NCBI GenBank assembly: GCA_020444515.1
Contig: JAHLKX010000001.1
Span: 248,001-312,000 of the forward strand
From: Bacteroidota bacterium
GTDB taxonomy: Bacteria > Bacteroidota > Bacteroidia > Bacteroidales > JAADJA01
DNA: 64,000 nt
Reading direction: 5' to 3'
Shown here: positions 1 to 7,756 of the stretch, in pieces
Layout: each line of letters starts with the position of its first letter
Numbering within the stretch: the first letter of the stretch is position 1
Made by a program: the position numbers and the translations under genes
The notes under the pieces: model-generated
The model's database searches: none
What the model saw: the letters and a program-made list of their open reading frames with translations, nothing else
Told to the model about the DNA's origin: nothing

Positions 1-119
1 TCAATGGAAACCAATGCCCGACGAGGTTCTTCTCCCTGCAATCCTGCAACCCCTAACCAGCCAATGATAGAGATTACAGCAGCAGGTAGAATGATCAGTA
101 AAAGCATTTTTTTATTCAT
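1..119 (-). CDS. Partial membrane protein, probable ArnT/GT39-like glycosyltransferase (N-terminus only)
   Basis: Only the first 39 codons are in the window; the gene runs off the left edge. The start ATG at 119-117 has a clear GGAGGA ribosome site 6-8 bases upstream, which is strong for this organism. The peptide opens with MNKK, a hydrophobic segment of about 20 residues, then GEEPRRALVSI. In GT39/ArnT-type glycosyltransferases a G-x-EEPRRAL stretch directly follows the first transmembrane helix and carries the catalytic acid, so membrane glycosyl transfer from a polyprenyl-linked sugar is the best guess. That is inference from a short fragment. The start overlaps the end of the small upstream ORF by 8 bases, suggesting translational coupling. 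Confidence 0.5.
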   Translation of the reverse strand, partial: MNKKMLLLIILPAAVISIIGWLGVAGLQGEEPRRALVSI

Positions 120-246
120 GGTCTCCTCCTTCCTGAGGTTTCCTTTCTTTTTTACCGAAAATCTTCCACATGACCCAGGCAAAACCCCCCAGAATATGAA
201 GCATGACAATACTACCCAGCAGAATTATTAAGCTTATATCCGACAT
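112..246 (-). CDS. Small membrane protein, 44 residues
   Basis: An open frame from ATG at 246-244 to TAA at 114-112 encodes 44 residues: one hydrophobic span (about residues 4-27, rich in I, L, G and W) followed by a basic tail (KIFGKKERK) and an acidic end. It starts 6 bases after the stop of the cation transporter and its last codons contain the GGAGGA ribosome site and ATG of the following glycosyltransferase-like gene. This tight packing argues that it is a translated cistron of the same operon. No family is recognised. A single-pass accessory peptide or a leader that couples translation of the downstream gene are both possible. Confidence 0.45.
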   Translation of the reverse strand: MSDISLIILLGSIVMLHILGGFAWVMWKIFGKKERKPQEGGDHE

Positions 247-252
247 TCGTTA

Positions 253-1212
253 CTATTTAATATTGTCTTTTGATAATCCAAAAGCTTCATTTTTTTCAAT
301 ATTTCCATAGGGTTCAATATGAATGAGTACATCATAGATGTTGGGGATATTTGCTTTGAGTCTGTCCTCAACCTGCATGGCAATTTCGTGAGCCTGAGAG
401 ACTGTATAGCTGCTATCCACCTCAATATCCATGGCAATCAAATAAACATCGGCTAACTTACGAATCCTCAGCCGGTGGGGATTATGAGCCCCTTTAACCT
501 TATCAACCTCTTTAAAAACCTTAAAATATAATTCGGTGTCCTGCATGCCATCCATCAATTCCATATTGGTTTCCTGGAAAATATTAAATGCGACTTTAAT
601 GATCCACAAACTTACAAACATAGCAGTGATGATATCCAGGATGGGCATGTTTAGGATAAAAGTGAAAACCAGACCGATCAGCACAGAGGCTGAAATCAGG
701 ATGTCATTGCGCATATTCTTGGCATTGGCAATGATCATGGAACTATCGGTTCGTTTACCGATCTTAAATTGCCATGCCGCCAGGATCACTTTCCCGAAAA
801 TACTCAGAATCGTTACATAAATGGCAATGATGGAAGGCATTTCACGCTCTTCACCCGATAAAAGTCTTGATCCGGTGGAAATCAGTAATTGTGCTCCAGC
901 AAAAAAGATGATAAAAGAAAGCACTTTGGTGGAAATGGTTTCAGCTTTCCTGTATCCATACGGATATTTACAGTCAGGTGGTTTGCTGATGAGCCGGGTT
1001 GTAAAAAGGGTGATGAAATAGGTGAGCACATCAGAAAGGGTATCGATGCCATCACCAATCACCGCCAGACTTCCTGAAATAAATCCAATGACGATCTTGA
1101 AAATCGCCAGGAAGCTATTCCCAATAATTCCGATCCATGAGGCCCGCCGGAGTTCTCTATTTCTTTCTGGTTTCAAAATCTCGTCTTGCCTTAGATTACA
1201 AAAGTAACCCAA
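253..1212 (-). CDS. Cation diffusion facilitator (CDF) family metal transporter
   Basis: About 319 residues with six hydrophobic spans and a C-terminal cytoplasmic domain, the normal CDF length. Members export divalent metals such as Zn, Fe or Mn in exchange for protons. Transmembrane helix 2 holds GDGIDTLSD, giving a D-x3-D site where Zn transporters usually have H-x3-D; helix 5 has NMRND (N-x3-D). This points away from a classical zinc site, perhaps to Mn or Fe, but substrate cannot be read safely. The C-terminal domain (HNPHRLRIRK through VLIHIEPYG) is the ferredoxin-like dimerisation fold of the family. No ATG fits the N-terminus: the frame opens with a TTG at 1212 and no internal Met precedes helix 1, so the start is uncertain. 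It heads a minus-strand operon with the two genes at 112-246 and 1-119. Confidence 0.85.
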   Translation of the reverse strand: MGYFCNLRQDEILKPERNRELRRASWIGIIGNSFLAIFKIVIGFISGSLAVIGDGIDTLSDVLTYFITLFTTRLISKPPDCKYPYGYRKAETISTKVLSFIIFFAGAQLLISTGSRLLSGEEREMPSIIAIYVTILSIFGKVILAAWQFKIGKRTDSSMIIANAKNMRNDILISASVLIGLVFTFILNMPILDIITAMFVSLWIIKVAFNIFQETNMELMDGMQDTELYFKVFKEVDKVKGAHNPHRLRIRKLADVYLIAMDIEVDSSYTVSQAHEIAMQVEDRLKANIPNIYDVLIHIEPYGNIEKNEAFGLSKDNIK

Positions 1213-1273
1213 AAAAATTCATTTTGAAGTTTGGTTTGCCTATGTAAAAGAATATCTGACTGGGATTTTTCAC

Positions 1274-1281
1274 TAATTTTG
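1274..1281 (+). promoter_or_regulatory. Bacteroidota -7-like motif upstream of ygeY
   Basis: TAATTTTG fits the Bacteroidota -7 consensus TAnnTTTG and lies 22 bases before the ygeY start. No convincing -33 TTTG sits at the usual spacing, so this is a weak promoter call based on one element. Confidence 0.4.
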
Positions 1282-1302
1282 GTCAATCTAATATTTTAAA
1301 AC

Positions 1303-2481
1303 ATGGTAAAGAGGTTACAGGAATTGGCAGAGCATCACAGCGATTACACTGCCCAAAATTTATCGAAGTTGGTCAAAATTAAATCGCTGAGTGCCGGCGA
1401 GGAAAAAGTTCAGATTGAACTGATGAGGCAAATGAAAGAAGCCGGTTTCGATGAAGTGAAAATGGATGGCCTGGGTAATGTGATCGGCCGGATCGGCAAT
1501 GGAAAGCGCATTCTTGCCTTCGATGGGCACATGGATACTGTAAATGTTGGGAATTTGAAGAACTGGGATTTCGATCCTTTTTCGGGTGAGATAAAAGATG
1601 GATTTGTACATGGCCGTGGTTCCGTTGATCAGAAAGGCGGGCCCGCAGCTTTTATAACGGCTGGAAAAATTTTGAAAGAAATTGGATTTGACAAAGACCT
1701 GACGATTTATTTCGTGGGAAGTGTGATGGAAGAGGATTGCGACGGCCTTTGCTGGAAATACATCATCGAAGAAGATAAGATCCGTCCTGATTTCGTGATC
1801 AGCACCGAGCCGACAAACCTCAATATCTATCGTGGTCAGCGCGGGCGGATGGAAATGCACGTTGAGTTCAATGGAGTTTCGTCACATGGTTCGGCACCTG
1901 AAAGGGGAAATAATGCAATATATATGGCCTCCCGTGCAGCTCTTGAAATCGAAAAACTCAATGAACGGCTTAAGTCGGATGAATTTCTGGGGAAAGGAAG
2001 CATCACCATTTCCGAGATCATTTCAGGGAGCCCTTCGCTGTGTGCGGTGGCTGATTATGCCCGTTTGCATTTGGACAGGAGGCTGACCTGGGGTGAAACC
2101 AAAGAATCGGCTGTGAAAGAGATTGAAGCGCTTTTGGACCCGAAACAGGCTAAGGTTTCATTGCTTGATTACAATGAGAAAGCCTTTACAGGTTTGGAGT
2201 ATGGTATGGAAAAATATTATCCCACCTGGAAGATGGAAGCGGATCATCCCATCGTTCAAACAGGTGAGAAAGCCTACGAAGCCCTGTACGGTAAAAAACC
2301 GGTAACCGACAAATGGACTTTTTCAACCAACGGCGTCACCATCAATGGTATGTATGGCATCCCGACCATTGGTTTTGGCCCTGGGAATGAAGTGATGGCG
2401 CATGCGCCCAATGAAAAAGTTCCGGTGAGCGACCTGGTAGTCGCCACAGCATTTTATGCAGCTTTTGCTTTAATGATGTAA
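1303..2481 (+). CDS. ygeY: YgeY family selenium-metabolism-linked M20 hydrolase
   Basis: A 392-residue metallopeptidase/amidohydrolase of the M20 (ArgE/DapE/CPG2) family, closest to YgeY. Metal-site motifs are in order: DGHMDT near residue 75, GRGSVDQKGG near 107 with the bridging Asp, EED near 145 with the catalytic Glu, and the dimerisation lid with SSHGSAPERG near 197. YgeY members occur with YgeW, YgfK, SsnA and molybdenum hydroxylases in anaerobic purine-urate gene clusters and probably hydrolyse an amide or carbamoyl-type ring-opening intermediate; the exact substrate is not shown by the sequence. All these partners are present downstream. The gene is followed after 9 bases by a toxin-antitoxin pair and then ygeW on the same strand. 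Confidence 0.88.
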   Translation: MVKRLQELAEHHSDYTAQNLSKLVKIKSLSAGEEKVQIELMRQMKEAGFDEVKMDGLGNVIGRIGNGKRILAFDGHMDTVNVGNLKNWDFDPFSGEIKDGFVHGRGSVDQKGGPAAFITAGKILKEIGFDKDLTIYFVGSVMEEDCDGLCWKYIIEEDKIRPDFVISTEPTNLNIYRGQRGRMEMHVEFNGVSSHGSAPERGNNAIYMASRAALEIEKLNERLKSDEFLGKGSITISEIISGSPSLCAVADYARLHLDRRLTWGETKESAVKEIEALLDPKQAKVSLLDYNEKAFTGLEYGMEKYYPTWKMEADHPIVQTGEKAYEALYGKKPVTDKWTFSTNGVTINGMYGIPTIGFGPGNEVMAHAPNEKVPVSDLVVATAFYAAFALMM

Positions 2482-2490
2482 ATTTGTATT

Positions 2491-2709
2491 ATGGAAAAGT
2501 CAATAAAACAAAAAAAGTTCATTGTCGATGCCGATGGAAATCGAATCAGCGTTATTGTACCTATCAATGAATATGAAAAGCTTTTGGAGGCCTGGGAAGA
2601 GCTTGAAGATATCAGGGCTTATGATAAGGCTAAAAAAAGTAATCCGGATTTTGTCGAGTCTTCTGCTGCTTTTGAGGAAATTGAAAATTACCACAAAAAG
2701 TCAAAATAG
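2491..2709 (+). CDS. Antitoxin of a RelE/ParE-type toxin-antitoxin pair
   Basis: A 72-residue protein with the N-terminal strand-helix pattern of Phd/YefM-like antitoxins (FIVDADGNRISVIVPINEYE), a leucine/glutamate-rich helix and a charged, probably disordered tail ending NYHKKSK. Such tails wrap the toxin. It starts 9 bases after ygeY and its TAG stop shares a base with the GTG start of the toxin, the normal coupled layout. Expected role: neutralise the toxin and repress its own operon. The position inside a catabolic cluster between ygeY and ygeW is unusual and suggests insertion. Confidence 0.75.
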   Translation: MEKSIKQKKFIVDADGNRISVIVPINEYEKLLEAWEELEDIRAYDKAKKSNPDFVESSAAFEEIENYHKKSK

Positions 2710-2962
2710 TGTACAAACTACTCCTCGACAAAAAGGTAGTAAAATATTTGAAAAGATTGTCAGAATCGGATTACTATGCTAATAAATCAAAGATACTAAC
2801 TCTTGCTGACAATCCCAGACCTCTGGATGTAAAAAACTCAAAGGAAGAAATGCATACCGCATCCTGCAGGGCAATTATCGGATTATTTATGAAATTCAGG
2901 ATAAGCAGTTAATGGTTTATATTGTAACTGTCAGAAACAGAAAGGATGTTTATCGAGAGTAA
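2709..2962 (+). CDS. RelE/ParE-family toxin, split by a -1 frameshift at an A AAA AAC heptamer
   Basis: The GTG-started frame gives a RelE-like N-terminus (YKLLLDKKVVKYLKRLSE) but stops early at 2912 with non-family sequence. Shifting to the -1 frame after position 2836 restores the family C-terminus: LKGRNAYRILQGNYRIIYEI, then VYIVTVRNRKDVYRE, ending in TAA at 2960-2962. The joined product is about 84 residues, normal for RelE. The junction (2831-2837) is A AAA AAC in the zero frame, a canonical -1 slippery heptamer. Either the gene uses programmed frameshifting, or one A was lost from a run of seven A (mutation or homopolymer error). If not translated through, the toxin is dead and only the antitoxin remains. 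Confidence 0.75.
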
Positions 2963-2989
2963 GTATCAAAATCACTTAGAATTTAATTT

Positions 2990-4180
2990 ATGCATAACCT
3001 CAAAAACAAGATAGATAAACTTGCAGGGCAACACAATGGTCTTTTTGCCCTGGACTTTTTACAAACCTGGGATAAAACCCAATCCGACCTTGAGTACCTC
3101 CTTGACCTGGCGCAGCTTCTAAAGGATTTTCGGGATAACAACATGTCCACAAAAACTTTTGATTCGGGACTGGCAGTTTCCATATTCCGCGATCAATCCA
3201 CACGAACGCGCTTCTCGTTTGCTTCGGCGGCCAACCTCCTGGGGTTGGAAGTGCAGGATATGGATGAGGCCAAATCACAGATTGCCCACGGGGAAACAGT
3301 TCGGGAAACCGCCAACATGATTTCATTCCTTACCGACATAATTGGCATTCGCGATGACATGTTCCTTGGTGAGGGCCATAAATACATGAAAGAAGTAGGC
3401 GAGGCCCTGGATGATGGTTTTAAAAATGGTGTGCTGCCGCAGCGTCCTGGAATTGTTAATTTACAATGCGATCGTGATCACCCTACGCAAAGTATGGCTG
3501 ATTTACTTCACCTAAAAAATCACTTCGGCTCCCTGGAAAAACTGAAAGGCAAAAAAATTGCCATGACCTGGGCATATTCTCCCAGCTATGGAAAGCCCCT
3601 CTCTGTGCCGCAGGGAATTATTGCATTAATGACCCGTTTTGGAATGGATGTATCCCTGGCTTACCCCGCAGGCTATAACCTGATCCCCGAACTGGAGCAA
3701 CAGGCTGCCAGTTTTGCCAAACAAAACAATACAAAGTTTGAGATCGTAAACTCCATGGAAGAAGCCTTTGCCGATGCGGACATCGTCTATCCCAAAAGCT
3801 GGGCGCCGTTTTCCGTCATGCAGCAGCGCACCCTATTGCTTCAAAATAAAGATACTGAAGGATTGAAAGCCCTGGAGAAAAGCTGCCTGGCACAAAATGC
3901 AAATTATACGAACTGGGAATGTGATGAGGCAAAAATGAAGCTCACAAAGGGTGGCGAAGCGCTTTACATGCATTGTCTGCCGGCCGACATTTCCGGTGTT
4001 TCCTGCAAACAGGGCGAAGTATCGGAAGGTGTATTTGAAAAATACAGGTTGGCTACTTACATCGAAGCCGGTTACAAACCTTACATCATTGCAGCCATGA
4101 TGATGGCGAACAGGTTTGATGATCCGGGAGAAATTTTAAGGAAGTTGTTTAAGAATGGTAAAAACAGGGTGATGGTTTAG
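2990..4180 (+). CDS. ygeW: YgeW-like knotted carbamoyltransferase
   Basis: A 396-residue transcarbamylase. The carbamoyl-phosphate site STRTRFSFASA lies near residues 70-80 and the HCLPAD motif near residue 328, both diagnostic of the aspartate/ornithine carbamoyltransferase family. Length, the long insert after HPTQSMADLLHL and the cluster context match the YgeW group (knotted, role distinct from OTC and ATC). YgeW proteins are thought to act on a purine-derived ureido or diaminopropionate-type intermediate, possibly phosphorolysing it to carbamoyl phosphate for ATP synthesis; that is family-level inference. No carbamate kinase gene is in this window. A repeat with a GC-rich palindrome starts 3 bases after its stop and may act as its terminator. 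Confidence 0.88.
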   Translation: MHNLKNKIDKLAGQHNGLFALDFLQTWDKTQSDLEYLLDLAQLLKDFRDNNMSTKTFDSGLAVSIFRDQSTRTRFSFASAANLLGLEVQDMDEAKSQIAHGETVRETANMISFLTDIIGIRDDMFLGEGHKYMKEVGEALDDGFKNGVLPQRPGIVNLQCDRDHPTQSMADLLHLKNHFGSLEKLKGKKIAMTWAYSPSYGKPLSVPQGIIALMTRFGMDVSLAYPAGYNLIPELEQQAASFAKQNNTKFEIVNSMEEAFADADIVYPKSWAPFSVMQQRTLLLQNKDTEGLKALEKSCLAQNANYTNWECDEAKMKLTKGGEALYMHCLPADISGVSCKQGEVSEGVFEKYRLATYIEAGYKPYIIAAMMMANRFDDPGEILRKLFKNGKNRVMV

Positions 4181-4182
4181 AA

Positions 4183-4279
4183 CACACCTGCCTGCCGGCA
4201 GGCAGGGATAACGCAGATCATACAGATTATCACGGATTAAATCTGTGTAAATCCCCTAAATCCGCGTCATCTGCGTTCC
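4183..4279 (-). repeat. Palindromic interspersed repeat, copy A
   Basis: A copy of the family with outer arms AACGCAGAT and ATCTGCGTT and an inner part built from variants of ACGGATTAAATCTG. It lies between the convergent 3' ends of ygeW and the dihydropyrimidinase-like gene and overlaps the latter's last codons. It carries an extra left extension with the perfect 20-bp palindrome CCTGCCTGCCGGCAGGCAGG at 4187-4206, shared only with copy F. The strand is given by the GGAACGC end, which all copies show on the minus strand. Confidence 0.85.
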
Positions 4280-5578
4280 AGTAACATAGGTATACTTTGG
4301 CAAGCCCTGCACCTCCAATCCTTCATAAATATTCAAATCACAATTTTGATGATGGGTTTTTGATGTAATCGTTTGTTTTGCATCAGGATCCCAGATCACC
4401 AGGTCGGCATCGCTACCTTCCTGAATAATTCCTTTTTGAGGATACCAGCCAAAAATCTTCGCTGCATTGGTTGAGGTCACATCAACGAATTTTTGCAAAG
4501 TAATTCGGTTTTCTAAAACACCAAAGGTATAAAGCAAACTCATCCGATATTCCACACCTCCGGCACCATTGGGTATTTTGGTGAAATCATTCAATCCCAT
4601 TCTTTTTTGGTCCAGAGTAAACGGACAATGATCTGTCCCGACGGTTTGAATGATCCCCTCAGCAATCGCCTGCCACAAGGCTTTCCGGTTTTCCTTTTTT
4701 CGCAACGGTGGACTCATCACATATTTACAGGCCTGATCAAACGGTTGGTCATACAGACTGTCTTCTAAAAGCAAATACTGCGGACAGGTCTCGGCATAAA
4801 CAGGTTGTCCTTTGGATTGCGCTTTGTGAATGTGATCCAGTGCTTCATGGGTTGAAACATGAACAATGTACAATGGACAATCCGCCTTGTCAGCCAGTTC
4901 GATGGCCTTTTTCACAGCGCCGGCTTCCACAGCGTTGGGGCGGGAGAGGGGATGGTATTTAGGAGCAGTCTTCCCTTCGGAAAGGAATTGTTTCCGGTTT
5001 TTTTCAATGATTGAATCTACCTCGCAATGCATGGTAACGATGCCCTCGTGTTTACCCACCACCTTCATCACCTTAAAAATGTCTTCGTCTTTTAGCCCGA
5101 TCGTCGATTGATAAGCCATGTAAACCTTGAAGGACTTAATTCCTTCTTTTTTGATACATTGAATGATCTCGTGCTCGGTTTGATCAGTCCATTCCACCGG
5201 GCTTACATGCAATTTAACATCACAAAGGCTGTTTGCAACTTCCTGCCTTCTGAGTTGAAGCGCTTCAACGATCGATTGTCCACGCTGGGGTGTAACAAAG
5301 TCGATGAGGCTGGTGGTGCCGCCGGCAATGGCTGCTTTGCTACCCGTTTCGAAATCATCGGCCGAAAATCCGGCCGGAGTAGGAAGGTGGAGATGCACGT
5401 GGGGATCGATGCCGCCAGGGGAAATTTGCAGTCCGGAGCAGTCGATGGTTTGGAACATTCCATCTGAAGAAATATTTTTCCCGATTTTTTCAATCTTTGA
5501 ACCGATAATCAACAGATCGGCTTCAACGAGATGATCGTTAAGGAAGAGTTGGCCGTTTTGCAAAAGAAATTTTCCCAA
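4256..5578 (-). CDS. hydA: Dihydropyrimidinase-like cyclic amidohydrolase (HydA/HyuA type)
   Basis: A 440-residue amidohydrolase of the dihydropyrimidinase/hydantoinase/allantoinase group. It shows the metal motif HVHLHLP near residue 60, the FKVYMAYQ segment with the Lys that is carbamylated to bridge the metals near residue 147, MHCEVD near 183, HVSTHEAL near 240 and GTDHCPF near 314. In the Se-hydroxylase clusters this gene (often named hyuA or ygeZ) opens a five- or six-membered cyclic imide; allantoinase or hydantoinase activity cannot be separated by eye. Its last seven residues, GTQMTRI, and stop are encoded by repeat copy A, so its C-terminus has been rewritten by the element. It converges on ygeW. 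Confidence 0.85.
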   Translation of the reverse strand: MGKFLLQNGQLFLNDHLVEADLLIIGSKIEKIGKNISSDGMFQTIDCSGLQISPGGIDPHVHLHLPTPAGFSADDFETGSKAAIAGGTTSLIDFVTPQRGQSIVEALQLRRQEVANSLCDVKLHVSPVEWTDQTEHEIIQCIKKEGIKSFKVYMAYQSTIGLKDEDIFKVMKVVGKHEGIVTMHCEVDSIIEKNRKQFLSEGKTAPKYHPLSRPNAVEAGAVKKAIELADKADCPLYIVHVSTHEALDHIHKAQSKGQPVYAETCPQYLLLEDSLYDQPFDQACKYVMSPPLRKKENRKALWQAIAEGIIQTVGTDHCPFTLDQKRMGLNDFTKIPNGAGGVEYRMSLLYTFGVLENRITLQKFVDVTSTNAAKIFGWYPQKGIIQEGSDADLVIWDPDAKQTITSKTHHQNCDLNIYEGLEVQGLPKYTYVTGTQMTRI

Positions 5579-5631
5579 TTGCGAAAGTGTTTGTACAAAG
5601 ATAGAATGTTTTGCGTGACATCTGCCATTTC

Positions 5632-5937
5632 GTCCCTACGGGACTTGATGCATCTTCAATCGTGTTTTCTATAACTATTTTGTCCCTAGCGGGACAATTT
5701 CCTGATGCGAAATATTATCACAGTATCGTCAGCAATTTGAAGGTTAGATTATCAAACTGACCCCCGTAGGGGTCACATAGTTATAGAAAAATAAGTGGAA
5801 TGATAATTAAGCCCTTTAGGGGCGACATAGATTGCGAGGGAATGGGATTTAAATTTCCCACAAAACAATTCCCACAATTCATTTAAAAACCCGGATTTCG
5901 ATTTGACGGATGTATTTAAAGATATATCCGGCATATC
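5632..5937. repeat. REP-like repeat unit 1 of about 306 bp
   Basis: First of three tandem units. In order it contains the hairpin GTCCCTACGGGAC (5632-5644), CTATAACTAT (5669-5678), a second GTCCCTAGCGGGAC-type hairpin, GACCCCCGTAGGGGTC, ATAGTTATAG (5777-5786, exact complement of CTATAACTAT), a GCCC...GGGGC hairpin and a conserved tail with AAAAACCCGGATTTC. The whole unit is a nested palindrome. It lies 3' of a RAYT-type transposase. Confidence 0.85.
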
Positions 5938-6241
5938 GTCCCTACGGGACTTGATTCAATTTCTATCTGGATTTCTATAACTATTCTGTCCCTAGTGGGA
6001 CAAATTCCTGATACGTAATATTATCACAGTATCGTCAGTAATTTGAAGGTTCAAACATCAATCGACCCCGTTAGGGGTCACATAGTTATAGAAAAAATAA
6101 GCGGAATGATAATTAAGCCCTGTAGGGGCGACATAGATTGACAGGAATGGATTTAAATCTCAAATAAAACAATTCCAATCAATTCATTTAAAAACCCGGA
6201 TTTCAATCTGGCGAATGTATTAATCTTTATATCCCTATTTC
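5938..6241. repeat. REP-like repeat unit 2 of about 304 bp
   Basis: Second tandem unit, with the same order of hairpins as unit 1: GTCCCTACGGGAC at 5938-5950, a CTATAACTAT element, GTCCCTAGTGGGAC, GACCCCGTTAGGGGTC, ATAGTTATAG, GCCCTGTAGGGGC, then the AAAAACCCGGATTTC tail. Differences from unit 1 are scattered and often compensatory inside the hairpins, which suggests that the folded structure is what is conserved. Confidence 0.85.
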
Positions 6242-6440
6242 GTTCATACGGAACTAAATTCGGTAATGGATTTTCTATAACTATTTTGTCCCTGCCGGGA
6301 CAAATTCCTGATAAGTAATATTATTACAGTATCGTCAGCAATTTGAAAGTTAGATTATCAGCCCGACCCCGTAGGGGTCACATAGTTATAGAAAACAAAA
6401 GGCGAAAAACAATTAAGTCCCGTCTGGGGCGATATAGATC
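6242..6440. repeat. REP-like repeat unit 3, truncated at its right end
   Basis: Third unit, cut off 20 bases before the stop of the transposase gene. The first hairpin has decayed to GTTCATACGGAAC (paired changes keep the stem). CTATAACTAT, GTCCCTGCCGGGAC, GACCCCGTAGGGGTC, ATAGTTATAG and a GTCCCGTCTGGGGC element follow. The AAAAACCCGGATTTC tail of units 1 and 2 is missing. Confidence 0.8.
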
Positions 6441-6460
6441 AAAAAAAATCCTACCAAATC

Positions 6461-6934
6461 TTACCGGTACAATTCTTCCACCTCTTCAAAAATATATTTC
6501 GCATCGTAATCCACCTGAAACTTATTCAAAAACTCGATGTATTCCTCCTGAAATGAACGCTTCCGGTGATGCTCTTTCTGCGTGTTGATATAACCAATTA
6601 CCGAATCCAATTGCGAATGTGCATATGAAAATCCCCCATAACCTTCCTGCCATTGAAATTTTGTTTTGATAAACCGTTTTTCATTGATCCACTTCGATGA
6701 ACTCCCTTTTACCGCCTGCATCAAATCCGATAATGACTGATTCGTCTTCATTCCGATAAAAACATGCAAATGATCCGGCATGCCTCCAATAGCCAATAAT
6801 TTATGTCCATGGTTTTGAACAATACCCGTTATGTATTTATATAATTCGTCTTCCCACTCTTTTCCGATCAGGCAGGTTCTGCCTTTAACAGCAAAAACGG
6901 TATGAATATAAATTTGTGTAAATGTATTGCTCAT
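6461..6934 (-). CDS. REP-associated (RAYT-like) IS200-type Y1 transposase
   Basis: A 157-residue HUH transposase. The HUH metal motif is HLH in GGMPDHLHVFIGM near residue 55, and the catalytic tyrosine region is the WQEGYGGFSYAHSQLD / VIGYI stretch near residues 97-115, followed by QKEHHRKRSFQEEY. IS200/IS605 enzymes cut and join single-stranded DNA at hairpins; RAYT relatives are linked to dispersed palindromic repeats rather than a classical IS. Three tandem palindromic units lie directly 3' of it and a partial unit lies at 7757-7834, which fits that relationship. Length is full for the family, so it is probably active or recently so. No accessory TnpB is present. Confidence 0.9.
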   Translation of the reverse strand: MSNTFTQIYIHTVFAVKGRTCLIGKEWEDELYKYITGIVQNHGHKLLAIGGMPDHLHVFIGMKTNQSLSDLMQAVKGSSSKWINEKRFIKTKFQWQEGYGGFSYAHSQLDSVIGYINTQKEHHRKRSFQEEYIEFLNKFQVDYDAKYIFEEVEELYR

Positions 6935-7006
6935 TTGGATGAAATTTGGGTTTGTAAAATGTAAATTATAAATATGCCTGCCGTAATTTCCTTTTTGACT
7001 CCGTTC

Positions 7007-7630
7007 TTATGAAATTTCTATTACATATTTTCCCGGTTCAGTTTCGCTAAACCCCAGTTTCTTCAAATATTGTATGTGTTTCTTATTTGAACTCTTCGTT
7101 AAAACTTTCCGATACCCGGCCGCAACAAAGCGGTCCTTCAACCTGTGATAGACATATTTACCGTTTTTATAGTCGCGATATTCCGGGATCACATAGTCCA
7201 GCCCGACGTTCAGCACATGGTCATCGGACCGGTGAGCCAGGAACAGACCGGTAACGTGCATGTTTCTCATCACAAAAAAACTGATGGTATTCAACTCGGG
7301 TTTGTAAACAAATCCGGGAAAAAACTTCTGAATCTCATCGTCATGGAACTCCAGGAATTTCAACAGGTATTTATTGTCGCTGCGAACTTCCACGATGTCG
7401 AACAATTGTGTTTTGGAATAAATCCGCAACAGGTAATAAATATCGACAGAAACAATGAATCCGTTCAACAGCAGTACAGGATAGGCGCCGATCAATAATC
7501 CATAAGTTGCGAAAGTGCTGGCACCAACAAGGTTGATCCACCTGAACTTAACAATCGAACTCATGGTCATCGACAGTGCGATGATGCCTGAAGCAATATA
7601 ACCGATCCATTCCAAAACACTTAATTCCAT
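7007..7630 (-). CDS. Inner-membrane YgjV-like protein with a C-terminal GNAT-like region
   Basis: A 207-residue protein. Residues 1-70 form three hydrophobic spans with the pattern SMTMSSIVKFRWINLVGA, typical of YgjV-type membrane proteins. Residues 75-207 are soluble; the end (KDRFVAAGYRKVLTKSS then YLKKLGFSE) resembles the acceptor side of GNAT acetyltransferases. The fusion suggests a membrane-tethered N-acyltransferase or sensor, but no substrate can be assigned. It starts 127 bases from a partial REP-like unit and lies between the RAYT gene and ssnA, so it may have travelled with the repeats or just be a bystander. Confidence 0.6.
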   Translation of the reverse strand: MELSVLEWIGYIASGIIALSMTMSSIVKFRWINLVGASTFATYGLLIGAYPVLLLNGFIVSVDIYYLLRIYSKTQLFDIVEVRSDNKYLLKFLEFHDDEIQKFFPGFVYKPELNTISFFVMRNMHVTGLFLAHRSDDHVLNVGLDYVIPEYRDYKNGKYVYHRLKDRFVAAGYRKVLTKSSNKKHIQYLKKLGFSETEPGKYVIEIS

Positions 7631-7756
7631 ATACTTACCTTAAATTTTGGGGAAATTGCAATTTTCCCTTCAAACGGTCCATCGGCTCCCTTGCAAACTT
7701 TAATACTCACGTTTCATTTCCCGAATCTGCCAATACACTGGCCATATTAAATAATA

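Noticed and set aside
4..231. 75-residue plus-strand ORF at the left edge
   Set aside because: It is the shadow of the glycosyltransferase-like start and the 44-residue membrane ORF on the minus strand, which have a ribosome site and operon context.
4256..5578. Naming the amidohydrolase as allantoinase
   Set aside because: The motifs are shared by dihydropyrimidinase, hydantoinase and allantoinase; no residue seen by eye separates them, so the neutral call was kept.
5632..6440. Possible CRISPR array because of regular repeats
   Set aside because: The units are about 305 bp, are internally palindromic and have no short spacers; a RAYT-type transposase is next to them and no cas genes are seen.
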